From CAWAQA01 sp963784065 (GTDB taxonomy: Bacteria > Acidobacteriota > Vicinamibacteria > Vicinamibacterales > UBA2999), in the NCBI GenBank assembly GCA_963784065.1, contig CAWAQA010000003.1:1510331-1574330 (forward strand): a stretch of 64,000 nt of DNA, written 5' to 3'. The notes beneath the pieces were generated by a model that saw only the letters and a list, made by a program, of their open reading frames with translations, was not told where the DNA came from and did no database searches. Below are positions 1 through 12,026 of the stretch, one piece after another (the stretch's first letter is position 1; each line of letters begins with the position of its first letter). The translations under genes were made by a program, and so were the position numbers.

Positions 1-85
1 GGACGTCCGGTTGCGCGTCGACGGCGCTGCTGCCGCCGCGCATGCCCAGCAGCGTCCCAATCCGCACGATCACGCCCCGGGTCAT
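1..85 (-). CDS. Partial ORF at left edge, unknown function
   Basis: The first 28 codons of a minus-strand reading frame that leaves the window. It starts at an ATG overlapping the TGA of the GDP-fucose synthase gene in an ATGA arrangement, which suggests translational coupling and membership of the same polysaccharide operon. The visible residues begin MTRGVIVRIGTLLGMRGG. They are too few to name a family. A glycosyltransferase or acetyltransferase would fit the neighbourhood, but that is inference from context only. Confidence 0.45.
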   Translation of the reverse strand, partial: MTRGVIVRIGTLLGMRGGSSAVDAQPDV

Positions 86-1049
86 CGGGCGGTGCGGGGA
101 GCGAGGGGAGGCGCGGCGCGCGCCGCCAGGTACCAGTCAACCGTGCGGCGCAGGCCCTCGTCGAACGAGGTCTGCGCGCAAAAGCCGAAGAGTTCCCGCG
201 CGCGGCGAACGTCGAGCCGGCGGCGCGGCTGCCCGTTCGGTTTCGACGAATCCCAGACGATCCGGCCTCCGAAGCCGGCGCAGCCGGCCACACGCCGGAC
301 CAGATCGCCGATCGAGATCTCGTCGCCCGAGCCGATGTTCACCGGGTCGCTGCCGTCGTACCGCTCGCTCGCCAGCAGGATGCCTTCCACCGCATCCTCG
401 ACATAGAGGAACTCGCGTGTGGCGCTGCCGTCACCCCAGACCTCGATGTGATCGAGCCCTTGTTCCTTTGCTTCCACGCACTTGCGGATGATCGCCGGGA
501 TGACATGGGACTGCGCGGATCGAAGTTGTCCTCCGGCCCGTAGAGATTCGTCGGCAGCAGGAAAATGGAGTTGTACCCGTACTGCTGGCGATACGCCTGC
601 GACTGCACGAGGAGGGTTTTCTTCGCGAGGCCGTATGCGGCGTTCGTCTCCTCCGGGTATCCGCTCCACAGGTCCTCTTCGCGGAACGGGACCGTCGCGA
701 ACTTCGGGTACGCGCAGACGGTACCGAGAATCACCATCTTGGGCACGCCGGCCCGCCACCCCTCGTGGAGCAGATGGACCCCCATCATCAGGTTTTCGTA
801 GAAGAACTCGGCCGGGCGTTCGCGATTCGCGCCGATTCCGCCAACCACGGCGGCGAGGTGAATCACGAGCGTCGGCCGAAGCTGCTGGTACAGTCTGACG
901 ATGTGATCGATGTCGCGGAGATCGAACTCGGCCCGCCCCGGAGCCGCCAGGCCGGCGCACCCCAGTTCGCGCAGACGGCGCACCAGGTGCCGTCCCAGAA
1001 AGCCGTTGCCGCCGGTGACGACAACGCGCTGCTGCTCCCAGAATCCCAT
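82..1049 (-). CDS. fcl: GDP-L-fucose synthase (epimerase/reductase), frameshifted
   Basis: Predicted NADPH-dependent 3,5-epimerase/4-reductase converting GDP-4-keto-6-deoxymannose to GDP-L-fucose for surface polysaccharide. The N-terminal part (from 1049) has the Rossmann motif TGGNGFLG, a GTVCAYPK segment and the AYGLAKK Tyr-x3-Lys catalytic pair, then NLYGPEDNF. The reading frame breaks near 508-511, just before the conserved His of the SHVIPAIIRK motif. The remainder continues in another frame to 82 (WGDGSATREFLYVEDAV, GSGDEISI). One missing base restores about 322 residues, normal for the family, so a sequencing indel is more likely than a dead gene. In the E. coli enzyme the first catalytic residue is Ser; here it is Thr. 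The stop overlaps the next gene by ATGA. Confidence 0.85.
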
Positions 1050-1262
1050 CAGGTCACCATCATAGCCGAGGGTATCGCGTCACGATTCCGAGCCGGCCGG
1101 GAGGGGGACACGCGCGGCGAGGCGGCGTGCGGTGGCGCCGACCCAGTCGTACGCGGCGGGCTTGTCTCTCATCGGATACGCGCAGACGTGGTCGATTCGG
1201 GTTGACGCGCGACTGTGCCGCGCCAAATACTTTGGCGCACATCCACTGACACTGAGGGACAG

Positions 1263-1942
<680 letters not shown>

Positions 1943-2197
1943 CGCCGATGACATGCTCGTCCGATTGATCGTACGCCGCCTGGCGGCGGAGAGTTGTACG
2001 AGCGGATCGCCAGGGATATGTGTCTACGGCGCAATGGCCCTCCTGTTGAAGGCGGAGGTTGGCCGTTCCCCGATTCCGGTGCGTTTCTGAAAAGGGCAAC
2101 GTAATCGGTGCGACAGCCTGGCCCGCGATGGCCCGGAGAACCGTAGCCATCAGCGAGCATCCTCGCTGACGCGATATCCTGTCCTTGACCATCGCCT

Positions 2198-3851
2198 GTG
2201 ACACTCACCATCGCGCTCGCGCAGATCAACCCAACCGTCGGCGATGTCTCCGGAAACGCGGCGCTCGTGCGGCGGATGCGCGACGAGGCCGCACGGCTCG
2301 GCGCGGACCTCGTCGTCTACCCCGAGTTGGCGCTGACCGGGTACCCGCCCGAGGACCTCGTCCTTCGGCCCGCTTTTCTCGAGTCCGCTGCATCCGCGCT
2401 GCGCGAACTGGAGCGGGAGAGCAAAGTCCCCGGCTCGCCGGGCCTCGTCGTCGGCCTGCCGTGGTCGTCGCACGAAGGCGTGCACAACGGGGTGGCGCTT
2501 GTCAGCGACGGCCACTCGGAGCTGCGGTTCAAGCACGAGCTGCCGAACTACGGCGTGTTCGACGAAAAGCGCGTGTTCGCACCGGGCCCGCTGCCGATGC
2601 CGGTCTCGTTCCGAAGCGTGCAGCTCGGCCTGCCGATTTGCGAGGACATCTGGTTCGGCGACGTGAGCGGCCACCTCGCGCGACACGGCGCCGAGCTCCT
2701 GCTGTCGCCGAACGGCTCTCCGTTCGAAGCCGACAAGTTCGATCAGCGGTTGTCCCTGGCACGGGACCGCGCGCTCGAGTCGCGCCTGCCCATCGCCTAC
2801 GTGAACCAGATCGGCGGGCAGGACGAGCTCGTCTTCGACGGCGGCTCGTTCGTCGTCAACGGCAACGGCACCGTGGCGCGCGTCCTGCCGTTGTGGACGG
2901 AAGCGCTCGTCCTGACGCGCTGGGTGCGCGACGGCGGCCGCTATCGTTGCGAAGGCGATGACCGTCCGGCGAACGAGCCGCGTCTGTCATCGGTCTACAA
3001 CGCGATGGTGGTCGGACTGCGCGACTACGTGGGCAAGAACCGGTTCCCGGGAATCGTGCTCGGACTGTCGGGCGGCATCGACTCGGCGCTGACCGCGGCG
3101 GTTGCGGTGGATGCGGTCGGCGCCGGACCGCGTTCGCGGCGTTCGGCTGCCGTCGCGGTTCACGAGCGAGGCGAGCATGCAGGACGCCGCGGACACAGCG
3201 GCGCTGTTGGGCATGCGGCTCGAGACGCTGCCGATCCAGCCGGGCGTGGACGCCGTCGAGCAGATCGTGGCGCCGCTCTTTGCCGGACGGCCGCGGGACA
3301 CGGCCGAGGAGAACATCCAGGCACGCATCCGCGGCGTGCTCCTGATGGCGCTCTCCAACAAGTTTGGCGAGCTGCTCCTGACCACGGGCAACAAGTCGGA
3401 GATGTCGGTCGGCTACGCAACGCTTTACGGCGACATGTGCGGCGGCTACTCCGTGCTGAAGGACATCTACAAGACGGAGGTCTACGCGCTCGCGCACTGG
3501 CGGAACGAGCAATTGCCGCGCGACCCGCTGGGTCCGCGCGGCCGCGTGATCCCGGAATCGTCGATCACGAAGGCGCCGACGGCCGAACTGCGGCCGAATC
3601 AGACGGATCAGGACTCGCTGCCGCCGTACGAGGTGCTCGATGCGATCCTGATGCGGCTGATCGAAGAGGAGCTGAGCGTCTCCGAGATCGTCGAGGCCGG
3701 CTTTGCGCGCGACACGGTCACGCGGGTTCAGCGCATGGTGTACGCGGCGGAATACAAGCGCCGGCAGGCGCCGCCGGGCGTCAAGATCACGCGAAAAAGC
3801 TTCGGCCGCGATCGCCGCTACCCGATCACGAACGCGTTCCGCGAGCAGTGA
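2198..3851 (+). CDS. nadE: Glutamine-dependent NAD+ synthetase, frameshifted
   Basis: Last step of NAD+ biosynthesis: amidation of nicotinate adenine dinucleotide using ammonia from glutamine, ATP-dependent, cytosolic. GTG start (MTLTIALAQINPTVGD). The N-terminal nitrilase-type glutaminase domain shows the full Glu-Lys-Cys triad: Glu43 (VYPELALTGYPP), Lys112 (RFKHELPNYG) and Cys148 (LPICEDIWF). The synthetase domain starts near residue 280 with the ATP-binding P-loop SGGIDSA at 291-297, and continues with TTGNKSEMSVGYATLYGDM. The frame breaks near 3125, where one extra G in gccggaccg separates the two parts. Deleting it gives about 550 residues with continuous homology, so an assembly error is likely. 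No operon partner is visible. Confidence 0.9.
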
Positions 3852-3903
3852 CTGATTTCGCGTTGCGGCGGCACCGGGAGTCCGCAGCGTTCGATCAAGG
3901 GTG

Positions 3904-3924
3904 GCTGCGCACGTAGTGCGCAGC
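3904..3924. terminator. GC-rich hairpin between convergent genes
   Basis: A perfect 9-bp inverted repeat (gctgcgcac / gtgcgcagc) with a 3-nt loop, 52 nt after the nadE stop and facing the 3' end of the radical SAM gene. There is no T-run, so it would be at best a weak or factor-assisted bidirectional terminator. Confidence 0.45.
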
Positions 3925-4133
3925 TGCCCGAAAGATAATGGCAGGTTAGACGCTCGGTGTTGTCGCGAGTGTTGAGAAGCCGCAGCGGGATAGGTTGTCC
4001 TCCGCTGCTTTTTGCAACCGGGAACGTGCTCGTGCTGGGCTTGCCGCTGTGCCAGACGCTTCCCGGATCGGATGCGCGGATGCCGTCAGCACGAAGCTCT
4101 GTGCGCGTCTTGTCCCCTTTCTGGACCTGGGCC

Positions 4134-5416
4134 TTAACGAGATCTTCGACCTCTTCGACGGGGAATTCCGTTATTCACGCTCGGCCCATTGCTTCGGGCC
4201 ATTTCGACATAGGGCTCGATCAGCCTCCAGTCGTCGCCCGGGAAGTTTGCCTGGGTCGCGTCGAGTCGAAAGTTCAGGCCGGCAATCCAGTAGGTACGGT
4301 GACCTCATCATGCGGCGGTCTGCCCACGCCCTCATCGTCGTCGGGGGGACGAACGGTGGACCGAACTTGCCGGCGACAGCGTCCTCGTACATCGGCGTGC
4401 CCGGGTAGGGCGCATAGCTGTACACGGACACGCGTGCGTTGTCGTCGGTTTCCGTAATCCAGTCGATCAGGTCCATCGTGTCGTGCGTTTCTTCAAGGGC
4501 TTCGCCCGGCGCGAATCCGATGAAGCTGTACAACGTGGAAATACCAGAACCAGCGAGCCGTTGCGCCGCATCACGGATGGCCTGGACCCCGTGGCCTTTG
4601 AGCATCACCTTTCGCAGCACGCGCTCGTTTCCCGATTCACAACCCAAGAACAGCTTCGTGCACCGCGCTTCCACGAGCGCTTCCACCATGGGTGCTGTGA
4701 CATTGGGAACGCGCATGCTGCAGTCGAACGTGATGTTCAGCTTGCGGTGAATGGCGCCGATCTGCCGGAGTCGGTCGACGTTGTCGAAGCGGATCTTCTT
4801 GTTGTCCTCGTCGGTCCACTGATAGTGAGTCATGTTCGGATCGACGTAGGCGACATGCTCGAATCCCGTATCGTGGTGGATGGCGGACAGATCCCGGTCG
4901 ATATGCTCCACCGGGCGCGGCCAATACTGGTATATCTGGGAGCAATAGCGGCAGGAGTACGGGCACCCCGTGGAGCTGAGATAGGTGATATCGCACAGGC
5001 CGAAGTACAGGTTTGGTCTGCTCATCGTACGGCGAGAGGTGCTCGCCATACTGCTTGTCCGCATACGACCTTGTCGACAAAGGGCTCGTTCAAAACCTCC
5101 TGGGCCAACATGTGCACATGCGGTCCGCCAGCGGCCGTCACGATGCTCGGCTTGATCCGTTTGGCCAACATCAGGATGTCCGCGGCGTCGCCGCATTGAC
5201 GCCCGGTCAGTGCGCTGACGCCTATCTCCACCGACGACTTGATCAGATCGATCAACCGCTCTTCCGATTCGAAGCGCTGATCCCAGTAGGCAATCCGGAG
5301 GCCCTGTTCCTTGAACAGCACGCCAGGATGGAAGATGGACAATGCCAGTTCCCTGGACGGTGAATCCCTGTCTGCCCCGGAAACACCAGGAGCCGGTCAA
5401 TGGTTTCGCTGCTCAT
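4134..5416 (-). CDS. B12-binding radical SAM protein, several frameshifts
   Basis: Predicted cobalamin-binding radical S-adenosylmethionine enzyme of the anaerobic Mg-protoporphyrin cyclase/methyltransferase type; substrate unknown, sugar or lipid modification inferred from neighbours. Probable start MSSETIDRLLVFPG at 5416. The B12-binding part continues in another frame (SIFHPGVLFKEQG, IAYWDQRFESEERL, TAAGGPHVHMLAQEVL). The radical SAM core carries the Cys-x3-Cys-x2-Cys cluster motif CPYSCRYCSQ, then LFLGCESGNERVL and SYAPYPGTPMYED. Frame changes are needed near 5370, 5057, 5022 and 4285-4350. The final segment (LNFRLDATQANFPGDDW) reads to a TAA at 4134. So many breaks could mean a decayed gene, but neighbouring genes show the same indel pattern. 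Confidence 0.7.
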
Positions 5417-5563
5417 CGGTAGGCCTCGTCCTTATGCATCGGCCGAATCGTAACCCGACCGACCTTACGGACACTCGGTACACAACGACATCCCCGCGGG
5501 AACCCTTGCGCGCGAGAAGCCTAGCATCCCTCCTGATTTGAATACAAGGCGATGGCGCCCTTG

Positions 5564-6879
5564 TCAGCCGCGCTGCCGCGACTCGTGTTGCGCTGGGTCC
5601 CCTCCTTGGGCGGCCAGCTCGCGAAAGGCTTGCAGGAGCTCTGGCTTGTCCGATAGACCAAGCGCATCGAGTCCGCCATGCGCGACGACCGCGGTCACAC
5701 TTCGCGCAGCCGTGACGTGGTCAGACCCCAGCCGTGCACGTAACGAAGGTCCGACGGATGAAAGGTCCACTCCGGCGGGACTGGGCCGGAAGCCAGCTGA
5801 AGAAACCGCGATGCCACCATCTGAGGACTCCAGTGGGCACGAACATATTCCTGCGCCTGAGCACCAAGTTGTCTCCGGTACGCGTCGTCCACCACGAGCT
5901 TCTCGATGGCCTCCTCGAGATCGTCCGGATGACACACCAGCGCAGGAGGAAACTGGTCGGGAGACATGGTCCGTCGCAGTGCCTCGACGTCGTGCATGCC
6001 CACGATTGCCGGTTTACCCATCGCAGCGGCTTCGGTCGCGAAAGCGGCCATTGGTGTGTCGCTGTACAGCTCGTCGATGACGAAGTCGCAGTGCGCCAGC
6101 GCCTCGAGGACTTCCGGGGCGGCCGGCCGACAATCTTCACGAATGTCAAATCATGGCCACGCGCCCGGAGCCGGTTCACGGCCGCCTCGATCTCCACCGA
6201 TCCCTTTGGAATCGGTCGAGTGGGCGCATGCACGATCACACACGACCGCCCGGTCATCTGCGGGAGGAGATCGCTCGGAATGTCGAAAGGATTCCCGGCG
6301 CTCAGCCAGCTCACGATCGGGGTTACGTTGAAGTGCGAGGAGTTTGGGTGGTTGATGATCACATCGGCGTGCCGATCCACCCATCGAACCCATCGCCGAA
6401 TCCGGCGTGTCAGCTCGATGCACTCGTGAACGTCCAGCGTCACGTCGGCTCCCACGTAGGCGCCATTGATGTAAGGCGGCCGGCAGTCGGAGCCGTGATA
6501 GATCACGATGACGCGTTTGCCAAAGAAGCGGAGCAAGGGCAGATCGCAGGCCCCACAGAAAGCTCACCCCACCCGCGAAGATGAAAACGTCGAACCTCGG
6601 AAGCGATCGCAGCATCAGCAGGAGGAGGCTCATGCCCTGCAGGGCCTTCCACACCGCCCGCGCCGGGGACGACCGTGTCGTCGCCGCCCGCTTCCTGCCC
6701 AATGCCTCAACCAGTCGTCCAACGAGTTGGGGCCGGTGGCCTCGTGGGTAGTCTCTGGCCGGGTAAGCGTCAACGAACTCGCAGTCGACGCCCAGGGTCT
6801 TCAACGCCTCGTCGAGCCTGGAATACATGCCGCACGTATCGCCGAGGCCGAGGAAGATTCGCGTGGCTGATGTCGTCAC
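5564..6879 (-). CDS. Glycosyltransferase-like protein, frameshifted
   Basis: Probable GT-B-type glycosyltransferase of the polysaccharide cluster. GTG start at 6879 behind GGAGA (MTTSATRIFLGLGDTCGMYS). The middle portion in a second frame has IVIYHGSDCRPPYINGAYVG, INHPNSSHFN and VHAPTRPIPKGSVEIEAAV, which resembles the nucleotide-sugar-binding half of GT-B enzymes. The third portion has EAAAMGKPAIVGMHDVEALR, the usual donor-site region, and PPALVCHPDDLEEAIEKLV. A last shift near 5700 gives the tail ending at 5564. Shifts near 6530, 6120 and 5700 are all needed for a protein of about 438 residues. The sugar specificity cannot be read from the sequence. Confidence 0.65.
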
Positions 6880-7036
6880 ATTCTCCGTTTACCTGAAAAA
6901 GCCACACTGCCGCGCTCGAATACCATGCCGCGGTCCTGCCTCATGGACGGCAGGACTAGCAGCGTACTTGACGTACCAAAGAACAACAATTACGGGAACC
7001 GCAGCCCGGTTCGCTGAGGCCGGACCGTGGTGAAGA

Positions 7037-8521
7037 TTAGGAGCGGTCCCCCCGGGCGCCAAGAAGCTGGCGTCCGGCGAGGGCGACGCGCAGCGCCCAG
7101 CCGGCGGTGTGGCGCCAGAGGGCCTGCCGGCGCGGGCGCTTGGCGATGCGCGCGACCCGCTCGATTTCCTCGACCATGACCGGCGTCACCGGCGTGCCGA
7201 GCCCGCGCGGCCGCACGAACCGCTCGACGAACCGCAGCGATCGCTCGCGCGCCGCCTGGCTTCCGTGCAGCGACTCGTCCAGCTGCTGCAGATGCTCGTC
7301 GAAGGTCTCCGCCTCGTGCAGGAGACCGCCGTTGTCGGCGCGCAGGTAATCGAAGTGCAGCGTCTGCTCCTGGCCGCCGGCAAACGCCCCCGTGACGATG
7401 GTATGCACCGGCTTCGCGAGGATGCCCGCCTCGATCATCGCGCTCGTGTTCAGGCCGACGACGGCACTGCAGTGATGCAGCGAATCGTACAGCCCCTGAT
7501 CGGCGTTCATCGTCTGCGTCTCCGTCCAGATCGCCGCGTTGGGACACGGTTCCAGGCTCACGTTCTTCCACTGACGCAGATGCGCCGGGTGCGGGCGCAC
7601 GAGGACGCCGCACGACCGGACGGCGGGTTGCGGCGCCTGGCGGACCTCGCGGATCCATTCCTTGACGAACTCGACCTCGCGTGGCGCGACGAACTCCGAG
7701 GAGCACACATAGAGGAGGAACGGCGCGGCGGGATCGAGCCCGTTCTGGCGGCAGAACTCCTCGCGGCTCGTCGCCGGCCGCATCGCGAAAAACTCGTCGA
7801 AGCGCGGCGCGCCGGTGACGATGACGCGGTCGGCGGACACGCCATGCAGATCGATCGCTTCGCTTCTCTGGATCTCGTTCCAGACGAGCACGCGGTCCGG
7901 CTCGACCCGCACCAGGCCGCGGTTGGTCAGGTTGTCCCAGCTGAAGGGCAGGAACGCAACGGGCACCCCGGCCTTGTGCGCGCTCTTCACGTAGTCGGTC
8001 TGGTACGAACCGTAATCGACGAGCGGGGTGATCAGGACAAGGTCGGGCTCTTCGTACCTGATGAACTGCTCGAACAGGGGCTCGCTCGGAATCAGGCGTT
8101 CCGCCATCGCCAGCGTCCGGGACACGAGCCGCCAGTGCCGCCGGACCCACCCGTGCCGCCGCACGAACCGCGGCCAGTCGCGCGGGGCGGCTGACGCCGA
8201 GCGGCGCTTCAGCTTGTCGGCGCGGGCGTAGCGCGCATCCTGGAACCGGAGGTAGTCGCGGGCCTGCCGCAGGGCGGGTGCGACGTTCCGCCACGCGTCG
8301 ATACGGCGCACCGGGCACGACGTGATCTCGATGCGGGCGTCGCTCCCCTGCGCAATGAGCCGCCGGTTGACAATGGTGAGCGCCTTGGGCAGAGACAGGG
8401 GCCGATTTCGCTGGCGCGCCGACGCGAGAACGACCGAGTGGCCGCGCTCGGCGAGCGCGGCGATCACACCGTCGAAATGGCGCGTCTTCGAGATGTTGCT
8501 AAGAAAAAACAGGATCCGCAT
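7037..8521 (-). CDS. GT-B-fold surface carbohydrate biosynthesis protein
   Basis: Intact frame of 494 residues. The start was set at the ATG giving MRILFFLSNISKTRHFDGVI, the expected first beta-strand and loop of a GT-B Rossmann fold; longer upstream extensions have no such pattern. Middle and C-terminal segments (PFSWDNLTNRGL, VTGAPRFDEFF, VLVRPHPAHLRQWKN, GLNTSAMIEAGILAKPVHTI) match the UDP-sugar epimerase/CDP-glycerol-transferase-like branch, where the late Glu-containing loop binds the nucleotide. It probably builds or transfers a sugar unit for cell-surface polysaccharide. The 5' end overlaps the 3' end of the YfhO gene by 58 bp, suggesting coupling. Confidence 0.7.
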   Translation of the reverse strand: MRILFFLSNISKTRHFDGVIAALAERGHSVVLASARQRNRPLSLPKALTIVNRRLIAQGSDARIEITSCPVRRIDAWRNVAPALRQARDYLRFQDARYARADKLKRRSASAAPRDWPRFVRRHGWVRRHWRLVSRTLAMAERLIPSEPLFEQFIRYEEPDLVLITPLVDYGSYQTDYVKSAHKAGVPVAFLPFSWDNLTNRGLVRVEPDRVLVWNEIQRSEAIDLHGVSADRVIVTGAPRFDEFFAMRPATSREEFCRQNGLDPAAPFLLYVCSSEFVAPREVEFVKEWIREVRQAPQPAVRSCGVLVRPHPAHLRQWKNVSLEPCPNAAIWTETQTMNADQGLYDSLHHCSAVVGLNTSAMIEAGILAKPVHTIVTGAFAGGQEQTLHFDYLRADNGGLLHEAETFDEHLQQLDESLHGSQAARERSLRFVERFVRPRGLGTPVTPVMVEEIERVARIAKRPRRQALWRHTAGWALRVALAGRQLLGARGDRS

Positions 8522-10892
8522 CGACGGACGAGCGTGTCCTCCGTAGCGCTCTTGACCCGGCCGCTGCCGACGACCACGAGCGCCAGCAGCGTCAGCACGC
8601 TGATTGCACCACCTGCCCAGACCGACGTGGGCTGCAACCACAGCCGCACGACGTGGGTGCCCGCTGGCAGCGAGAGTCCAAGCATTGCATGGTTGGTGCG
8701 TACGAGGGACGCGCGTGTGCCGTCCACCGAGGCGCGCCACCACGGGTAGTACACCTCGCTCAGCACGAGAAAGCATGGAGTGGAAGACGTCACGAGGTAC
8801 CGGTAGCCGCCGTTCCCTTCGCGGGGAACCGTGATCACTTCGCCTCGTGGCGCATCGGACGCCGCCAGGACGCGTTCGGGCGCATCGCCCTTTTCGACCA
8901 GCGCTATCTTCGCAGGGTCGAACTCGCCGCCCACGCCACTCAGGTCGCCGGTGCGCACCGATTGCAGCACCTCGTTCCCGCTCATCGCAACGACCCGCTG
9001 TGCGCACCAGGCGGGCGGCAGCGCACGCGCGTTCCTGAAAATCGTATAGGCGGTGTCCGGATCGGTATCGCTGTATTGCACGCGGTCAACGGCGCTCCAC
9101 CGATCGGGCCGCTGTCTGCAGGTCATGTGCGAGCCCCGAGACATCGCTGACGAACACGTAGCGGACTCCGAACAGGTCGAGAGCGCGGTGCTGGTCCGAC
9201 AGCGTCCGTGCGGACACGTCGCCAGGACCGCCCATGTCGAACATGTCGAGGTATCGCTCGATCCCGAGGGCGCCGCTGCCGCTGGCGGCGGGCACGTTCC
9301 ACGCACGCGGCAGGTTCGGGAGCAGAAAACGATTCCTGCTGCCATCAGCGGCGAGCACGCGGTCACCCGTTCGCCGGAGCTCGCGCCCGAGTGCGCTGAC
9401 GCTCGGATGCGGTTCGGTTCGTTCGCGCGGCACTTCCGCGTACGTGAAACGATAGCCCGGCATCACGTAGTGGAAGGCGCTGACTTCAGCCACGTGGACG
9501 ACGCAGAGCACGAGCGCGGCCACGACCGTGGCCGCTGCGGCCCGGCCGCCAATGAGGCTTCCGGCAAGAGCGATGAGGGCCAGGCCGGCCGCAAGCGTCA
9601 ACGGCCACGCCGCGGCCCGGACCGCGTATTCGCGGTGGTCGAGGAGCAGCGCCAGCGCCGCGGGATCGGAAGCCAGATACAGTGCTCCGGCGGCGACGCC
9701 GATCAACGCGGTGATGGCAATCGCCACCGCCGCGGCCCGTAGAGCCACAGTACGCCGGATGATCTGCTCGAACGCGAACCCCGAGGCAACCGCGACGCAG
9801 AACGTCACCACGAACAGGTGACGCGCGGGCACGCGGAACGCGGCGTAACCGGGCGCGTAGTAGAAGAGGCGGCCCAGCGGAGTCGCCGCGCCGAGGCACA
9901 GCAACAGGGCGGCGAAACCGAGGACGACCCAGAGCCGCGACTCCCTGCGGATGCCCGGCATCAGAAAGGGGGCGACGAAACCGAGCGCGAGCGGCAGCAT
10001 CCCCAGGTAACCCGTCATCTCGCCGGGACTGCTGTCGCCGCGAAAGGCGAGATGCGAGCCGTCTGACTGGACGAATCCGCCGAACGCCAGCGGAAACAGC
10101 AGCGACAACAGGTGGTCGGGGGCCAGCGGCTTGGAGATGTAGATCTCCCAGGTGTCGCCCGCGCGACGGCTGAGCTCACCCAGCTCGATCATCGGCAACA
10201 CACTCACCGCCGCGATGCCTACACCGGCGGCCATCGCGACCGCCGACCATCCCAGCCGGCGGAGCAGGAGCGGCCGCCCGGGCCGATCGAGCATCAACCA
10301 TCCCGCGATCAGGGTCGAGTGAAAGGTACGCCGTGTAGACAGCCAACTGCGGATGGCCCGCCGTCCACATCAAGCCATACGCAGTCGCGGTCACGACGAC
10401 GCCCCGGCGGTGCCGGCCCTCTCGCGTGAGCTGGAGCCCGTAGACGACCAGCGGCAGCCACGCCGCGGCATGAATCTGGTTGAAGTGGCTGATGTGCGCC
10501 AGCATCACCCCGCTGAATCCGTAGACAATGCCGCCGAACGCGCCGGCCAGCGTCGATCCCGTGAGCCGCCTCACGAGCAGGAAGCAGGTGGCGCTGGCCA
10601 CGACGTAACTCGCCACCAGGAAGGCGTTCCACCCGAGACCGGTGGCCCGGAACAGATGCAGCAGCGGATACCACGTCAGCGCCTGCGGGTCGGCGGCGAT
10701 CGGGTATCCGGAAAACATGCCGCCGGTCCAGAGCGCCGGCGCCGACAGGAATGCCGCCACACCGAAATCGAGCGAGTCGCTCGGCGCGATCAGGTTGGAG
10801 GTGAGGAAGCCCTGCGCAAAGAAGGCCGCGTAGAACAGCGCATAACAGGCCACGGCGGCGCCGAGCGCCCGCAGGTCACCTCTGGTGTCCAT
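8464..10892 (-). CDS. YfhO family multi-pass membrane protein, frameshifted
   Basis: Large polytopic inner-membrane protein of about 809 codons, of the YfhO family linked in other bacteria to glycosylation of envelope polymers. The N-terminal section (MDTRGDLRALGAAVACYALF) has several hydrophobic helices and the family-typical luminal motif APALWTGGMFSGYPIAADPQ, then GGIVYGFSGVMLAHISHFNQ. A shift near 10310 leads to the second section (PLAPDHLLSLLFPLAFGG, YYAPGYAAFRVPARHLFVV). A shift near 9095 leads to the C-terminal soluble domain (VLSEVYYPWWRASVDG, LPAGTHVVRLW) with a last membrane helix. The start lies 30 bp after the upstream gene's stop, so they are probably one operon. Confidence 0.75.
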
Positions 10893-10922
10893 GGGATACC
10901 CGAGTGTATACCGCGCGGCGCC

Positions 10923-12026
10923 CTATCCGGCGGACTTGCCGGCCCACAACTGACGCCTGTCTTCGGACAACAACCCGGTCAGCCAGCGGATGGTGGGCGT
11001 GCTGGGGCCGATGCGGAACTGGTAGATGTAGCGGCAGAGATCGGCGGGCTCGGCGTCGCCGGGGATGTTCGCTCCGTGCGCGCCGCCCGAGTTGAGCATC
11101 ACGAGCATCGTGTTCGGGCGATACGGCACGTCCACCACAAGGCGGCACCGCTCGGGATCGATCCAGTGGGGCGCCACGCCCACGGCATCGTCATCGCTGT
11201 CCACGGCAAACAACTGCGTGCCCCACCGCTCGCTGTCGTGGGTATTCGCGAGATAGACAATACCGGTCAGGAACCCCCACTTGGGGTCACGGTGCGGGGA
11301 AATGTAATACCCGCGGCCGCGGCGCATGATGCGGCCGTCGGCGGTCGTGAACTCCATCGGCGGCGCGAATGGATCGGCTTCGAGCGTGGGCCACTGCGTG
11401 GCGATCCACTGGCCCATTGGCTGGCGGAACCGCTCGACGAGCATCAGTTGCAGCGCGTCCCGGAGTTCGTAGATCAGGAAATTCCACACGCGGCGGCTGT
11501 ACGCAGGCGCCACGGTGAGCGGAACGTTGACGTGCTCCTTGTTCCGGCTCTTGTCTCCAAAGAACTCGCCCGGCGGAATGGCGCGCAGCAGAGCGGCATA
11601 GAAGTCGCGAGGAAAGACGTCCTCCACCACTGCGTGCGGGAAGGGGTCGAGGCGAAGCGGCGCGCGTTCGACGGCGGCACGCATGTGGGACACGATGCGG
11701 GTTTCATCGAGAATGGCCGCAAGCGACGGGTCCGCGTTCTGCTGGCCGGCGTCGGCGTCGGCTCGCAGGACGGCGCGCAGCTGCGCCTCGCGGGCGGCCA
11801 GCGCGTTCACCGTTTCCCCGAGGTGACGTACTTCGCTGGCCAGGGTGTCGAGCCTCGTGACGAGCGTCCGGAGCAGCTCGTCGCGACGTTCCTGATCGAT
11901 GACGATCGTTTTCGCCGTGCGTTTGAGGTCGCGCATCTCCACGGCAAGATCCTCGATGGTCTTGCTCGCACGCGCCAACGTACGGGGGCGGAATAGCGCA
12001 AGCCGTGCGCTGAACTCACTCAGCAT
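10923..12026 (-). CDS. 2OG-Fe(II) oxygenase-like protein with N-terminal coiled coil
   Basis: Intact 367-residue protein; ATG with GAGGG about nine bases upstream. Residues 20-95 are rich in Leu/Arg/Glu heptads (probable coiled coil). The rest looks like a double-stranded beta-helix oxygenase: an iron-binding His-x-Asp is visible in ISPHRDPKWGFLTG, a distal His in NSGGAHGANIP and a basic residue in RYIYQFRIG. That set fits Fe(II)/2-oxoglutarate dioxygenases of the prolyl-hydroxylase type, often found in polysaccharide or glycosyltransferase loci. Substrate unknown. It sits between the FkbM methyltransferase gene and the YfhO gene, same strand. Classification rests on these motifs only. Confidence 0.6.
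   Translation of the reverse strand: MLSEFSARLALFRPRTLARASKTIEDLAVEMRDLKRTAKTIVIDQERRDELLRTLVTRLDTLASEVRHLGETVNALAAREAQLRAVLRADADAGQQNADPSLAAILDETRIVSHMRAAVERAPLRLDPFPHAVVEDVFPRDFYAALLRAIPPGEFFGDKSRNKEHVNVPLTVAPAYSRRVWNFLIYELRDALQLMLVERFRQPMGQWIATQWPTLEADPFAPPMEFTTADGRIMRRGRGYYISPHRDPKWGFLTGIVYLANTHDSERWGTQLFAVDSDDDAVGVAPHWIDPERCRLVVDVPYRPNTMLVMLNSGGAHGANIPGDAEPADLCRYIYQFRIGPSTPTIRWLTGLLSEDRRQLWAGKSAG

Noticed and set aside
1080..1172. A 30-residue minus-strand ORF (MRDKPAAYDWVGATARRLAA...) upstream of fcl
   Set aside because: No convincing ribosome-binding site and no recognisable family; could be a leader or gene remnant but unsupported.
1943..2197. Possible terminator (gccgcctggcggc) after the lipoprotein
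   Set aside because: The loop would be too short and there is no T-run.
3852..4185. A minus-strand open frame with an acidic EFPVEEVEDLVKAQVQKGDK stretch as a possible tail of the radical SAM protein
   Set aside because: It crosses the convergent hairpin and overlaps the end of nadE with no conserved end; the short RRSR tail ending at 4134 was preferred. Not fully excluded.
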